Positions 39,703 through 59,800 of a stretch of 64,000 nucleotides of DNA are shown here, one piece after another; position 1 is the stretch's first letter; each line of letters starts with the position of its first letter. A program made the translations under genes and the position numbers. The DNA comes from Actinostola sp. cb2023 (Eukaryota > Cnidaria > Anthozoa > Actiniaria > Actinostolidae). The notes under the pieces were generated by a model. The model made no database searches. It saw only the letters and a program-made list of their open reading frames with translations, and had not been told where the DNA came from. The stretch covers positions 156,001 to 220,000 of the forward strand of contig JAUJYZ010001371.1 in assembly GCA_033675265.1 (NCBI GenBank), written 5' to 3'.

Positions 39703-39754
<52 letters not shown>

Positions 39755-39790
39755 TAACTTTATTTCTCAACACAAATTACAAATAATAGA
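39699..39790. repeat. (AAT)n followed by a dispersed tail phrase
   Basis: About 17 AAT units are followed by AACTTTATTTCTCAACACAA and ATTACAAATAA. The same arrangement occurs inside the 11.9-12.7 kb microsatellite, which suggests a retroelement 3' tail. Confidence 0.6.
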
Positions 39791-39880
39791 TAAAAATAGA
39801 TAAAAAATCCTTATTTACAAAATTTGAAATGTTCACTTGACTAATGCAGGAGCCCTCCTGACTAATGTTATTAAAATATA

Positions 39881-40146
39881 CAGCAATTTCAAAAAACGTT
39901 GATACTGAATATAGTGTATTCCAAGACCGAAATGCATTATGGGACTTGTGTTTTATTGTCTAAAGTAATATAAATAATAATTTATTTTATTTTTTGTGTA
40001 TTCCATCAGAAACAATATACTAGCTCCATATGGCGAACAAATCGCTGTATATTTACTTTTTATTTCAAAATAACGAGGCCCGCACTGGGAATGCACTATT
40101 CAGTATGCAGTAATGATTCAGTTTTCAACATTTTTTGAAATTGCTG
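39881..40146. mobile_element. TA-flanked palindromic MITE, 266 bp
   Basis: CAGCAATTTCAAAAAACGTT at 39881 pairs with AACATTTTTTGAAATTGCTG ending at 40146, with TA on both sides. Its ends are close to those of 15759-16045. Confidence 0.82.
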
Positions 40147-40705
40147 TAAACAAATAAATATGAATAGTATAATATGAGCAATATATACTTGGACTCTTCA
40201 ATAATAATTAACTAAAGATATTAAAATACAAACATTAAATAATAATAGTAAAAAATATAATAATAATAATTAATAATAATAAGTATTTTGAGAGGAGACA
40301 AAAGTGGTTTTCAGAAGCTCCTCTATAACATGAAATTAATTGAAAGCATGGGCTCCTGTTGAAAGACAAAATAAACATAAAATATATATATTTTTTTTTA
40401 AATCCTATAAACTAGCAAAAATACTGATTAATTAAAACTATGTTTTAATTCATTTGGCAGGGAAGACCAATTAATCGTTTGTTGCTATTCATATATATCA
40501 TGAACTTCACCGAAATAAAAAGAGAAACTAAAAGTAAAAAATAATAAAAGTAAAAATAAACTTTACCGAAAAAAAACGCCCCAGAAGTTAAAAGAAATGT
40601 GTTTTTTTTTTAAAATCCTATCGGGGAAAAACAGCAACTAAAAGGAAAATAATATCAATATAAAGATAAACTTTACCAAAGAAGAAAAAACGTAAACTAA
40701 AAAAA

Positions 40706-41090
40706 AAAGTTGCCCGGACCGTGGCTCGAACCCGCGTGCTACTTGGGATAATTTATGCAAAACACTAAAAATCGACCATACACCCAGACTTAAATACTGA
40801 GTCACCGTATGTTACGTATAGGACGAAGATTTCAGCCTCATCCGCGCTATCGGGTAGTACACAATCAGCGAAGTAGTCAAAGAGGGAGGGAACAGTCGTA
40901 TCCTAGTCCTAAATGACTGCCCCTTACCACTTCAAGCTATCTGTACTTCCGATTGTTTTCGAGGGTCAATTTAGTAGTCTATCGTGTAACGGTTATTGTT
41001 ATGTAAATTTATCGACTAACGTAGTCCTCTGGAAATACGCTGGACCTCGACGCCAGAGACCCCGGGATCGACTCTCCGTGGACATCAACT
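40706..41090. mobile_element. SINE-like element copy D
   Basis: The body matches 27903-28278 closely, including TAGGACGAAGATTTC, CAAAGAGGGAGGGAACAG and ATTGTTTTCGAGGGTCAATT. The left end carries CTCGAACCCGCGTGCTAC, the right end GTAGTCCTCTGGAAATACGC and GGGATCGACTCTCCG. A-rich sequence lies outside the left end and T-rich sequence outside the right. The core is a single copy. Confidence 0.75.
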
Positions 41091-41600
41091 TTTTTAACGT
41101 TTCTTTTTTTCTTACTGTTTTTTTTTTGCTTTTCCTTTCTTTCTTTGCAAAATGACGAGATTAACATTGGTAATTTTGCCGGTTTTAATAAAGAACAATT
41201 GTTAATAAAAAAAAAAAAGAAGTTAAGCAATTTCCAGTTGATTTATAATGCTAGATTTATTTGTTATCTACAAATAGAGTACCACACTGACAACGAGCTG
41301 TTTGATACTTCAACTTCAATCATTAAACACCATGCTACATGCGACACTTCTTACTAAGATTATTCTGCGATAATTAACAAACTTTTAACACGTTTATATG
41401 TTTACATCACGTTATCATGGTAATAAATACAAACTATAAAGTAAAGAAAACTCAAACATCACAGTCCCAAGGATATTTGGAAGTACATATATAACACCTG
41501 AGAACGAATAACTATTCATTTCGCCGGTGCCTTGAAAACTGCTAAGTTGTCCAAATCTACTTACCCTACCCCTGGTGAACCCTACAATGTGTTACTAGTA

Positions 41601-47908
<6,308 letters not shown>

Positions 47909-48589
47909 CAAATCATCATCAAGTATAATACCTACCTTAATGATACCTACCTATCTATCAGTGTGCTCCTAACAAACCATCATCAAGTATAATACCTACC
48001 TATGATACCTACCTATCTATCAGTGTGCTCCTAACAAATCATCATCAAGTATAATTTATTTTTAATATGTGTAAATATAGAAGGAAATCGTTACAGAACA
48101 AGGCGAATATCCAACTGTGCAAAGCACTGCAACAAAAACTGTGTTGAACTGACAATTTTTCAGATAATATATTATAACACTGAGTGATGGACAAACAGAA
48201 AGTAACAAGAATTTGAGAGTGATTTTACACAATAGTTGAGAGAATGCACTGTCTGTCACACTGTCGAAGTACAGTGAATTCTATTTTGAATCAATATTGA
48301 TTTGGGAGATGCATTTTATTATTGATACTTTACACAAAGGGAGTAGTTTAGTGGTTCTATTTTTGTGTGTTGCCTGAGAAAGATTGAACTATTATGTGTT
48401 GTGTGATTGTCACCATGGAGTCATGATATTATACAGTGGTGTAAGTTTGTTGTAAACCATGAACTAGTCTTTCACAAGGCTAGTTTATGAATAATAATGA
48501 ATCTAAATTCTACTGTACACTCTTTGGATTTCAAAGGAGAATTTGGATTCTGATCAAAAGTCACACTGTTCTTGTATGATCCCCCTTCA

Positions 48590-48595
48590 AATAAA
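48590..48595 (+). terminator. PACRGL poly(A) signal candidate
   Basis: AATAAA lies 682 bp past the PACRGL stop. A second A-rich AATAAAA follows at about 48617. No gene intervenes, so this is the likely 3' end. Confidence 0.5.
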
Positions 48596-48619
48596 CATTT
48601 GATGTTATGTTTTTAGTAA

Positions 48620-49260
48620 TAAAATGGTCATCGAGTGATGGCAAATTATGTAATAAGTTGTATTATCAAACCTTTCATAAAGGGAGCTTTGTTTATTTAG
48701 GAGGGGTGGTGATGGGTAATTTGTCTCATCATTGATACATCTATCATTTCCTAGCCTATCCCATATCTGAAAATTGGACCACTACCATTGTGGTTATTCA
48801 AATTGGCATTGACCCACCCCTGGGCACTTACCCTCAAACCAGCTCATTTACTAGCAATGAGGGCAGCACTCATAAACTTGGTCATTGGTTGCCATGGTAA
48901 CACGTGATCATTGAAAATATTATTTTCATTAGCTAAGATTACTGTAATTACCTTGATAGAGTGTACACTTTTAAACAGTAATGACATTTCGAGCCTTGCT
49001 GTAGCCCTTCTCCAAATTCAGTAAAGCTAAGTACTATTTTATGGTGTTATAGTGTACTTGTGCTAGTTTCCATGAAGACAACTCAACACTGGGTTCCCTG
49101 TGGTAGAATTTCTAATTGGACTCGGAAATATCAATTTATGGGTTCCCTGTGGTATCACCGCACTCGATCCACAGGTAGCCCAGTAACAGACAAATATCTA
49201 CGTCGATTTTCTCGCTTCTTAGATAGCAAATTCAAAATAGTTCAACATCACAGTTAGTCA
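48620..49260. other. Intergenic spacer
   Basis: No gene is seen. GGGTTCCCTGTGG occurs at about 49091 and 49141 and CCACAGGTAGCCC at 49170; these words recur in several other repeats in this window. Confidence 0.5.
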
Positions 49261-52200
49261 TTTACATAGACCTATCTATGGTGCAAGTTTGGTTAAGCTT
49301 AAAAGTTGGAAAAAACGACAAAAAATGTCATATTTTTGCGGTTCAACCAGACCTTACTGACGGACCACATGTTTTGCCTTATAAAATCTTTCACTTAGTA
49401 TTTTATATCAATCTAATTGCAGATTCTTGTAGCTATTACTGTAAGCTTTCCAACGATGTGTATTTTGTTAAGATCGAAGCCATTTGAAATTTTCGCAAAT
49501 TTTGGGTATGGATTTGGGCTCCCTGTGCTTTTTTCGAGACAATGGGCTAAAAATCAGCAAAAATGCAGCATTTTCAAGCGAAACTTAGTCTTTACAACTC
49601 TCTTCGCATTTCCTTTAATGTTTTTAACTCAAATTTTATTTTCTAGACTTTGTCGTTTTTCACATTTTTCTCACTTCGCAAAAATGGGAAATTTTCATAT
49701 GTTAAATTTTTACGAAAATTCTCTTTAGAAACAAAGAGGGAGTTATGCAGACTAAGTATCGCTTGAAAATGCTGCGTCTTTGCTGATTTTTGGCCGATTT
49801 TCTTGCCTCTGAAGCTTCGCAAAAAGCACAGGGAGCCCAAATCCATACCATCTCTCTTTGCACGCATTTTTCTCCTATTTAATAGCACCTTTCGAAAAGC
49901 AAACAACGCACATAACAACCTATAAAGATAGATTTAAATCGCTGGCTAAAAAGAATTTTGAGATTTGTCTTATTTACTGAGAAAACGGCGGTTAAATTCA
50001 AAATTTCGAAAATCGATCAAAAACCCGTTTTTCGAGATGCCCCAAGATTTTCGAAAATTTCAAATTGATTCGATCTTAACAAGATACACATCGTTGGAAA
50101 GCTTACAATAATAGCTACAAGAATCTGCAATTAGATTGATATAAAATACTAAGGGAAAGATTTTATAAGGCAAAACATGTGGTCCGTCAGCAAGGTCTGG
50201 TGAAACCGCAAAAATATCACATTTTTTGCCGTTTTCCCCCACTTTTAAGCTTCTGTTTGCAACCAAACTTGCACCATAGATAGGTCTATGTAAATGACTA
50301 ACTGTGATGTTAAAATATTTTGAAATTGTTGAATACGTAGCGAGAAAATGGACATAGATTTGTATTCTTCAGGCGGGATACCTGTGTAATGCTAATATTC
50401 CACAGGAACCCCGCCAAGTGAATCATCTACATCGATCTATGTCCATTATCTCGCTACGTATTTAGGAATTTCAAAATATTTTAACACCAACGTTACTCAT
50501 TTACATAGACCTATCTATGGTGCAAGTTTGATTGCAAACAGAAGCTTGAAAGTAGGAAAATACGGCAAAAAATGTGACATTTTTGCGGTTTCACGAGATG
50601 TTGCTGACGGACCACATGTTTTGACTTATAAAATCTTTCACTTAGTATTTCATATCAATCTAATTGCAGATTCTTGTAGCTATTACTGTAAGCTTTCCAA
50701 CGATGTGTATTTTGTTAAGATCGAAGCCATTTGAAATTTTCGCAAATTTTGGGTATGGATTTGGGCTCCCTGTGCTTTTTTCGAGACAATGGGCTAAAAA
50801 TCAGCAAAAACGCAGCATTTTCAAGCGAAACTTAGTCTTTACAACTCTCTTCGCATTTCCTTTAATGTTTTTAACTCAAATTTTATTTTCTAGACTTTGT
50901 CGCTTTTCACATTTTTCTCACTTCGCAAAAATGGAAAATTTTCATATGTTAAATTTTTACGAAAATTCTCTTTAGAAACAAAGAGGGAGTTATGCAGACT
51001 AAGTATCGCTTGAAAATGCTGCGTCTTTGCTGATTTTTGGCCGATAGCTTCGCAAAAAGCACAGGGAGCCCAAATCCATACCCTCTCTCTTTGCACGTAT
51101 TTTTCTCCTTTTTAAAAGCACCTTTCGAAAAGCAAACAACGCACATAACAACCTATAAAGATAGCTTTAAATCGCTGGCTAAAAAGAATTTTGAGATTTG
51201 GCTTATTTGCTGAGAAAACGGCGATTAAATTCAAAATTTCGAAAATCGATCAAAAGCCCGTTTTTCGAGATGCCCCAAGATTTTCGAAAATTTCAAATTG
51301 ATTCGATCTTAACAAAATGCACATCGTTGGAAAGCTTACAGCAATAGCTACAAGAGTCTGCAATTAGATTGATATAAAATACTAAGTGACATATTTTATA
51401 AGGCAAAACATGTGGTCCGTTAGCAAGGTCTGGTGAAACCGCAAAAATATCACATTTTTAGCCGTTTTTTCCTACTTTTAAGCTTCTGTTTGCAACCAAA
51501 CTTGCACCATAGATAGGTCTATATAAATGAGTAACGTTGGTGTTAAAATATTTTGAAATTCCTAAATACGTAGCGAGAAAATGGACATAGATCGATGTAG
51601 ATGATTCACTTGGCGGGGTTCCTGTGGAATATTAGCATTACACAGGTATCCCGCCTGAAGAATACAAATCTATGTCCATTTTCTCGCTATGTATTCAACA
51701 ATTTCAAAATATTTTAACATCACAGTTAGTCATTTACATACACCTATCTATGGTGCAAGTTTGGTTGCAAACAGAAGCTTAAAAGTAGGAAAAAACGGCA
51801 AAAAATGAGATATTTTTGCGGTTTCACCAGACCTTGCTGACGGACCACATGTTTTGCCTTATAAAATCTTTCCCTTAGTATTTTATATCAATCTAATTAC
51901 AGATTCTTGTAGCTATTACTGTAAACTTTCCAACGATGTGTATCTTGTTAAGATCGAAGCAATTTGAAATATTCGCAAATTTTGGGGCATCTCGAAAAAC
52001 GCGTTTTTGATCGATTTTCGAAATTGTGACTTTAACAGCCGTTTTCTCAGCAAATAAGCAATATTTCAAAATTAATTTTAGCCAGCGATTTAAAGCTATC
52101 TTTATAGGTTCTTATGTGCGTTGTTTGCTTTTCGAACGGTGATTTTGAAGTGGAGAAAAATGCGTGCAAATATAGAGGGTATGGATTTGGGCTCCCTGTG

Positions 52201-53170
52201 CTTTTTGCGAACCTTCAGAGGCAAGAAAATGGGCTAAAAATCAGCAAAAACGCAACATTTGAAAGCGATACTTAGTCTTTACAACTCTCTTCGCATTTCC
52301 TTTAATGTTTTTAACTCAAATTTTATTTTCCAGACTTTGTCGTTTTTCACATTTTTCTCACTTCGCAAAAAATGGGAAATTGTCATTTTTTAATTTTTTA
52401 AGAAAAATCTCTTTAGAAACAAAGAGGGAGTTATGCAGACAAAGTATCGCTTGAAAATGCTGCGTTTTTGCTGATTTTTGGCCGATTTTCTTGCCTTTGA
52501 AGTTTCGAATAAAGCACAGGGAGCCCGAATCCATACCATCTCTCTTTGCACGCAATTTTCTCCTATTTAAAAGCACCGTTCGAAAAGCAAACAACGCACA
52601 TAACAACCTTTTAAGATAGCTTTAAATCTCTGGCTAAAAAGAATTTTGAGATTTGGCATATTTGCTGAGAAAACGGCGGTTAAAATCAAACTTTCGAAAA
52701 TCGATCAAAAACCCGTTTTTCGAGATGCCCCAAAATTGGTGAAAATTTCAAATTGCTTCGATCTTAACGATATGCACATCGTTGGAAAGCTTACAGCAAT
52801 AGCTACAAGAATCTGCAATTAGATTGATATAAAATACTAAGTGACATATTTTATAAGGCAAAACATGTGGTCCGTCAGCAAGGATTGATATAAAATACTA
52901 AGTCAAAGATTTTATGAGGCAAAACATGTGGTCCGTCAGCAAGGTCTGGTGAAACCGCAAAAATATGACATTTTTTGTCGTTTTTTCCTACTTTTTAGCT
53001 TCTGTTTGCCACCAAACTTGCACCATAGATAGGTCTATGTAAATGACTAACTGTGATGTTAAAATATTTTGAAATTCTTAAATACGTAGCGAGAAAATTG
53101 ACATAGATTTGTATTCTTCAGGTGGGATACCTGTGTAATGCTAATATTCCACAGGAACCCCGCCATTTGT
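49261..53170. repeat. Three tandem ~1.24-kb nested palindromes
   Basis: A segment starting with CCTATCTATGGTGCAAGTTT occurs forward at about 49270, 50509 and 51743, and inverted ending at about 50290, 51528 and 53040. Each forward/inverted pair encloses further inverted segments (GGGCTCCCTGTGCTTTTT and its inverse). The junction between units is itself a hairpin around GGGATACCTGTGTAATGC and TTCCACAGGAACCCCGCC. The third unit is longer and has a partial internal duplication near 52880. No frame resembles a transposase. Confidence 0.85.
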
Positions 53171-53719
53171 TATTATCGTTTGTCGGTGTTTAATCTACGT
53201 CGAGTTGTTTTAACCCTAATTGGTACTTTTTAAAATTGATAGACTGTGGAAATCTCACCTTGTCGTCCTCGGAACTTCTAAACGAGTTCATGTGGGAGTG
53301 AAATAGGTCGAGGGTAATCATGGGGTGTGGGCGTGGTCTATATTAGGAAGTGAACGACACAACCCTGACTAGCATATCATTGTTCGCGCTTTTCAAGTGG
53401 CCGATGTCTTGTATACCACTAGCAATTGCATATGTGATAGAATATATAAATGAACCAACAAACGGATAGATGGGAAGAAGGGAGAATAATGGGAAGAAGG
53501 GAGAGTTATGATAGGAAGGTATGTTTGTAGTAGAGTGGGAAAGATACGATACTGTGCTATGCCGTATTAAAAGAGTTTGATTGGATGAGATGTATCTGGT
53601 TCAGAAAGGAAGCTATTTGAGTGTCACGGTACCACAGGGTTCCCACTCATGCGAAAACGACTCTATGACATAAAGAAGCAAGGCACAAGTAACACAGCCA
53701 GTGGACAATCCCCGCGGTT
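53171..53719. other. Intergenic spacer with one MITE end
   Basis: At 53650-53684, TTCCCACTCATGCGAAAACG followed by ACTCTA matches the end of the 15299-15517 MITE family; no matching second end was found. Otherwise I see nothing. Confidence 0.45.
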
Positions 53720-53725
53720 TTTATT
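53720..53725 (-). terminator. Poly(A) signal candidate for DBF4
   Basis: AATAAA on the minus strand lies 124 bp after the stop codon of the tentative last DBF4 exon. It is the first such hexamer downstream. Confidence 0.4.
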
Positions 53726-53848
53726 AATTATAGCCTGGCTGGCTGTGCGAAGATTATTTCATTGATGTTACGTGTTCTTGACTGCGTATTCAGTTGTCTG
53801 TACATACGGGAATACACCTCTTTGCTACCCACAATGCGTCGCGTTAAA

Positions 53849-56800
53849 TCACGTGACAGGTAAGGTAAAGTAGGCTGAGCCCTTGAGATACTGAGCAGCG
53901 GCAACGACTCTTGTACTACGCCTAATGGTAACTGTTTGGGGAGTGGCCTGGTGTCCATGGCGACGCTTTAATAACCTGAAAGTAAATAAACTCGTGTAAG
54001 CTAGCTACATCATGGACTACGTTATGATTTCTGCAGTAAATTGACGATCTGTAAATGCAACAATTTATGGGAATAAAACTATTTACTGTAAAACAAAAGG
54101 AAAGAAAAATAGAAATTCCATCCAAGAATCGATCCCGGGTCACCGCATCTAAACGCACTGGACTATCAGCGCGAGCCACGTGAACCAAGCAATTTACATA
54201 ACAATGGCCTACGCAACGATAGACTTGTTAACTTTGTCCTCTAAAACAATTGGCGTTCACGATAGCGTAGTAGCAAGGGGTGGTCATTTCCAACAGGTCC
54301 AGGGTCCGACCATTCCCTCTCTCTTTGGCTTCTATTGTCCTCTAAAACAATTGGCGTTCACGATAGCGTAGTAGCAAGGGGTGGTCATTTCCAGCAAGTC
54401 GCCAGGGGCCGACCGTTACCTCCCTCTTTGGCTTCTATTGTCCTCTAAAACAATTGGCGTTCACGATAGCGTAGTAGCAAGGGGTGGTCATTTCCAACAG
54501 GTCCAGGGTCCGACCATTCCCTCTCTCTTTGGCTTCTATTGTCCTCTAAAACAATTGGCGTTCACGATAGCGTAGTAGCAAGGGGTGGTCATTTCCAGCA
54601 AGTCGCCAGGGGCCGACCGTTACCTCCCTCTTTGGCTTCTATTGTCCTCTAAAACAATTGGCGTTCACGATAGCGTAGTAGCAAGGGGTGGTCATTTCCA
54701 ACAGGTCCAGGAACCGACCGTTACCTCCCTCTTTGGCTTCTATTGTCCTCTAAAACAATTGGCGTTCATGATAGCGTAGTAGCAAGCGGTGGTCATTTCC
54801 AACAGGTCCAGGGTCCGACCATTCCCTCCCTCTTTGGCTTCTATTCTGCTTGTGTTCAGCTGGATAGCGCGGATGGGGCCGAAATCTTCATCCTCTTCGT
54901 AAGTCCATACGGTGTCTCAGCTTCTCTGCATGTCTTGGCTTCTATTCTGGTTGTGTTCAGCTGGATAGCGCGGATGGGGCCGAAATCTTCATCCTCTACG
55001 TAAGGCCATACGGTGACTCAGCTTCTCTGCATGTCTTGGCTTCTATTCTGGTTGTGTTCAGCTGGATAGCGCGGATGGGGCCGAAATCTTCATCCTCTAC
55101 GTAAGGTCATACGGTGACTCAGCTTCTCTGCATGTCTTGGCTTCTATTCTGCTTGTGTTCAGCTGGATAGCGCGGATGGGGCCGAAATCTTCATCCTCTA
55201 CGTAAGTCCATACTGTGTCTCAGCTTCTCTGCATGTCTTGGGGTATGGTCCATAGCTTGTTGTGTTCAGCTGGATAGCGCGGATGGGGTCGAAATCTTCA
55301 CCCTCTACGTAAGGCCATACGGTGTCGCAGCTTCTCTGCATGTCTTGGCTTCTATTCTGGTTGTGTTCAGCTGGATAGCGGAGATGAGGCCGAAATCTTC
55401 ACCCTCTACGTAAGGCCATACGGTGACTCAGCTTCTCTGCATGTCTTGGCTTCTATTCTGCTTGTGTTCAGCTGGATAGCGCGGATGGGGCCGAAATCTT
55501 CATCCTCTACGTAAGGCCATACTGTGTCTCAGCTTCTCTGCATGTCTTGGCTTCTATTCTGCTTGTGTTCAGCTGAATAGCGCGGATGAGGCCGAAATCT
55601 TCATCCTCTACGTAAGGCCATACTGTGTCTCAGCTTCTCTGCATGTCTTGGCTTCTATTCTGGTTGTGTTCAGCTGAATAGCGCGGATGGGGCCGAAATC
55701 TTCACCCTCTACGTAAGGCCATACGGTGACTCAGCTTCTCTGCATGTCTTGGCTTCTATTCTGGTTGTGTTCAGCTGGATAGCGGAGATGAGGCCGAAAT
55801 CTTCACCCTCTACGTAAGGCCATACGGTGACTCAGCTTCTCTGCATGTCTTGGCTTCTATTCTGCTTGTGTTCAGCTGGATAGCGGAGATGAGGCCGAAA
55901 TCTTCACCCTCTACGTAAGACTCAGCTGCATACGGTGACTCAGCTTCTCTGCATGTCTTGGCTTCTTGGCTTCTATTCTGCTTGTGTTCAGCTGGATAGC
56001 GGAGATGAGGCCGATAGCGGAAAGGCCGAAATCTTCACCCTCTACGTAAGGCCATACGGTGACTCAGCTTCTCTGACTCAGCTTCTCTGCATGTCTTACG
56101 GGGTATGGTCCATAGCATGTCTTGCTTCTATTCTGTTGTGTTCAGCTGAATAGCGCGGATGGGGCCGCCATAAATCTTCACCCTCTACGTAAGGCCATAC
56201 GGTGACTCAGCTTCTCTGCATGTCTTGGGGTATGGTCCATAGCTTGTTGTGTTCAGCTGAATAGCGCGGATGGGGCCGAAATCTTCACCCTCTACGTAAG
56301 GCCATACGGTGACTCAGCTTCTCTGCATGTCTTGGCTTCTATTCTGGTTGTGTTCAGCTGGATAGCGCGGATGGGGCCGAAATCTTCATCCTCTACGTAA
56401 GGCCATACGGTGACTCAGCTTCTCTGCATGTCTTGGCTTCTATTCTGCTTGTGTTCAGCTGGATAGCGCGGATGGGGCCGAAATCTTCATCCTCTACGTA
56501 AGGTCATACGGTGACTCAGCTTCTCTGCATGTCTTGGGGTATGGTCCATAGCTTGTTGTGTTCAGCTGGATAGCACAGATGGGGCCGAAATCTTCATCCT
56601 CTACGTAAGGTCATACGGTGTCGCAGCTTCTCTGCATGTCTTGGGGTATGGTCCAGCTTCTCTGCATGTCTTGGGGTATGGTCCAGCTTCTCTGCATGTC
56701 TTGGGGTATGGTCCATAGCTTGTTTTGCATATATAAAATCATCCTAGCTAGCGCGGGTTCGAGTATCGGTCATGATGTTTTCTTAATTCTTTCCTTACAT

Positions 56801-59800
56801 TCTTTAACGTTTTCTTTCTGGTCATGCTTTTCTAACACGCAAATAATTCAATTTTTCAAAATCTGACTAGTGATATTCTACACCTTCTAAAATAATCACA
56901 TGTGGTTCAAACAAAAATCCCTCGAGATATAAAATTCACAGAGGATACAGCCGTCGATCATCATTGGATGAACTAACAAGAGAACCAAATAAAGAATGCT
57001 TTGTATTTGGGAACCAATATATACCCACCCATTCGTCGCTCCTCGTCTTCGTGCAACTCTCTGTGCAAACGCTTGCAGTGAGTCACCATGGTTTATCAGG
57101 TTGTCAATTCTAGCGTACTTGTCTGGTGATCGAGCTTTCTCTCTGTGTCCCTGGCTTGAGAGATGAAGGACAAGACCTTGGTAGGTCACGTGACATACTT
57201 CACAGTATCCTATATGAACAAACACACTAATCATTAGACAAGATCTTGGTAGGTCACGTGACATACTTCACAGTATCCTATATGAACAAACACACTAATC
57301 ATTAGAGGTGTGTAAGTGACAGCTTCCACAGTCGACTAGAAGGCACTTCTTTCCCTGCCGATATCAACCGACCTGACGCAAGCATGAGCACAAGCACAAG
57401 AGGTTTCTTGGTGTTGCAGAACACCAGACGACGTTAGACAATGAACACAAAGAACGAGAAGAATGAACTTGAACCAAAACAATACCCTGCATACAAAGAA
57501 ACCTAACCAAGAATACAATGCAGACTGTACGTAGCACCAAGAAACACCCCTTTTATTTAACCACGGAATCTCTTCAATACAATGTGATTGGTCTTTCAGA
57601 AAGCCGTATATGTCACTGTGAAAACCGGCCTGACGCAAGCATGAGCGCAAGCACAAGAGGCCTTCTGTCACTGTCAAAACCGGCCTGACGCAAGCATGAG
57701 CGCAAGCACAAGAGGCCTTCTGTCACTGTGAAAACCGGCCTGACGCAAGCATGAGCGCAAGCACAAGAGGCCTTCTGTCACTGTGAAAACCGGCCTGACG
57801 CAAGCATGAGCGCAAGCACAAGAGGCCTTCTGTCACTGTGAAAACCGGCCCGACGCAAGCATGAGCGCAAGCACAAGAGGCCTTCTGTCACTGTGAAAAC
57901 CGGGCCTGACGCAAGCATGAGCGCAAGCACAAGAGGCCTTCTGTCACTGTGAAAAAACCGGCCCGACGCAAGCATGAGCGCAAGCACAAGAGGCCTTCTG
58001 TCACTGTGAAAACCGGCCTGACGCAAGCAGCACAAGAGGCCTTCTGTCACTGTGAAACCGGCCTGACGCAAGCATGAGCGCAAGCACAAGAGGCCTTCTG
58101 TCACTGAGCAAAAGCACAAGAGGCCTTCTGTCACTGCGAAAACGGCCTTCTGTCCTGGAAAACGGGCGCAAGCATGAGCGCAAGCACAAGAGGCCTTCTG
58201 TCACTGTGAAAACGGGCCCGACGCAAGCATGAGCGCAAGCACAAGAGGCCTTCTGTCACTGTGAAAACCGGCCTGACGCAAGCATGAGCGCAAGCACAAG
58301 AGGCCTTCTCAGTCACTGTGAAAACCGGCCTGACGCAAGCATGAGCGCAAGCACAAGAGTCCTTCTGTCACTGTGAAAACCGGCCTGACGCAAGCATGAG
58401 CGCAAGCACAAGAGACCTTCTGTCACTGTGAAAACCGGCCTGACGCAAGCATGAGCGCAAGCACAAGAGGCCTTCTGTCACTGTGAAAACGGGCCCGGCG
58501 CAAGCATGAGCGCAAGCACAAGAGGCCTTCTGTCACTGTGAAAAACCGGCCTGACGCAAGCATGAGCGCAAGCACAAGAGGCCTTCTCAGTCACTGTGAA
58601 AACCGGCCTGACGCAAGCATGAGCACAAGCACAAGAGGCCTTCTCAGTCACTGTGAAAACCGGCCTGACGCAAGCATGAGCGCAAGCACAAGAGGCCTTC
58701 TGTCACTGTGAAAACGGGCCCGGCGCAAGCATGAGCGCAAGCACAAGAGGCCTTCTGTCACTGTGAAAACGGGCCCGACGCAAGCATGAGCGCAAGCACA
58801 AGAGGCCTTCTGTCACTGTGAAAACCGGCCTGACGCAAGCATGAGCGCAAGCACAAGAGGCCTTCTCAGTCACTGTGAAAACCGGCCTGACGCAAGCATG
58901 AGCGAAAGCACAAGAGGCCTTCTCAGTCACTGTGAAAACCGGCCTGACGCAAGCATGAGCGCAAGCACAAGAGGCCTTCTGTCACTGTAAAAACCGGCAT
59001 GACGCAAGCATGAGCGCAAGCACAAGAGGTCTTCTGTCACTGTGAAAACGGGCCTGACGTGAAGCAAGCACAAGCACAAGAGGCCTTCTGTCACTGCGAA
59101 AACCGGCCTGACGCAAGCAAGCACAAGCACAAGAGGCCTTCTGTCACTGTGAAAACGGGCCTGACGCAAGCACAAGCACAAGCACAAGAGGCCTTCTGTC
59201 ACTGTGAAAACCGGCCTGACGCAAGCATGAGCGCAAGCACAAGAGGCCTTCTGTCACTGTGAAAACCGGCCTGACGCAAGCTGACGCAAGCATGAGCGCA
59301 AGCACAAGAGGCCTTCTGTCACTGTGAAAACGGGCCTGACGCAAGCATGAGCGCAAGCACAAGAGGCCTTCTGTCACTGTGAAAACCGGCCTGACGCAAG
59401 CATGAGCGCAAGCACAAGAGGCCTTCTGTCACTGTGAAAACCGGCCTGACGCAAGCATGAGCGCAAGCACAAGAGGCCTTCTGTCACTGTGAAAACGGGC
59501 CCGACGCAAGCATGAGCGCAAGCACAAGAGGCCTTCTGTCACTGTGAAAACCGGCCTGACGCAAGCATGAGCACACGCACAAGAGGCCTTCTGTCACTGT
59601 GAAAACCGGCCTGACGCAAGCATGAGCACACGCACAAGAGGCCTTCTGTCACTGTGAAAACCGGCCTGACGCAAGCATGAGCGCAAGTACAAGAGGCCTT
59701 CTGTCACTGTGAAAACCGGCCTGACGCAAGCATAAGCACAAGCACAAGAGGCTTTCTGTCACTGTGAAAACCGGCCTGACGCAAGCATGAGCGCAAGCAC

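Noticed and set aside
41532..41600. Upstream extension of PACRGL exon 1
   Set aside because: The open frame extends to 41532 but starts with TTG; the first ATG in frame is 41601.
53728..53958. Separate 76-codon gene with strong ATG context
   Set aside because: It overlaps the tentative last DBF4 exon in another frame; no family is recognised. It remains possible that this is the true use of the segment.
57336..59377. Cys/Leu/Arg-rich frames in the 55-bp minisatellite
   Set aside because: They arise from the repeat in a DBF4 intron and have no conserved start or end.
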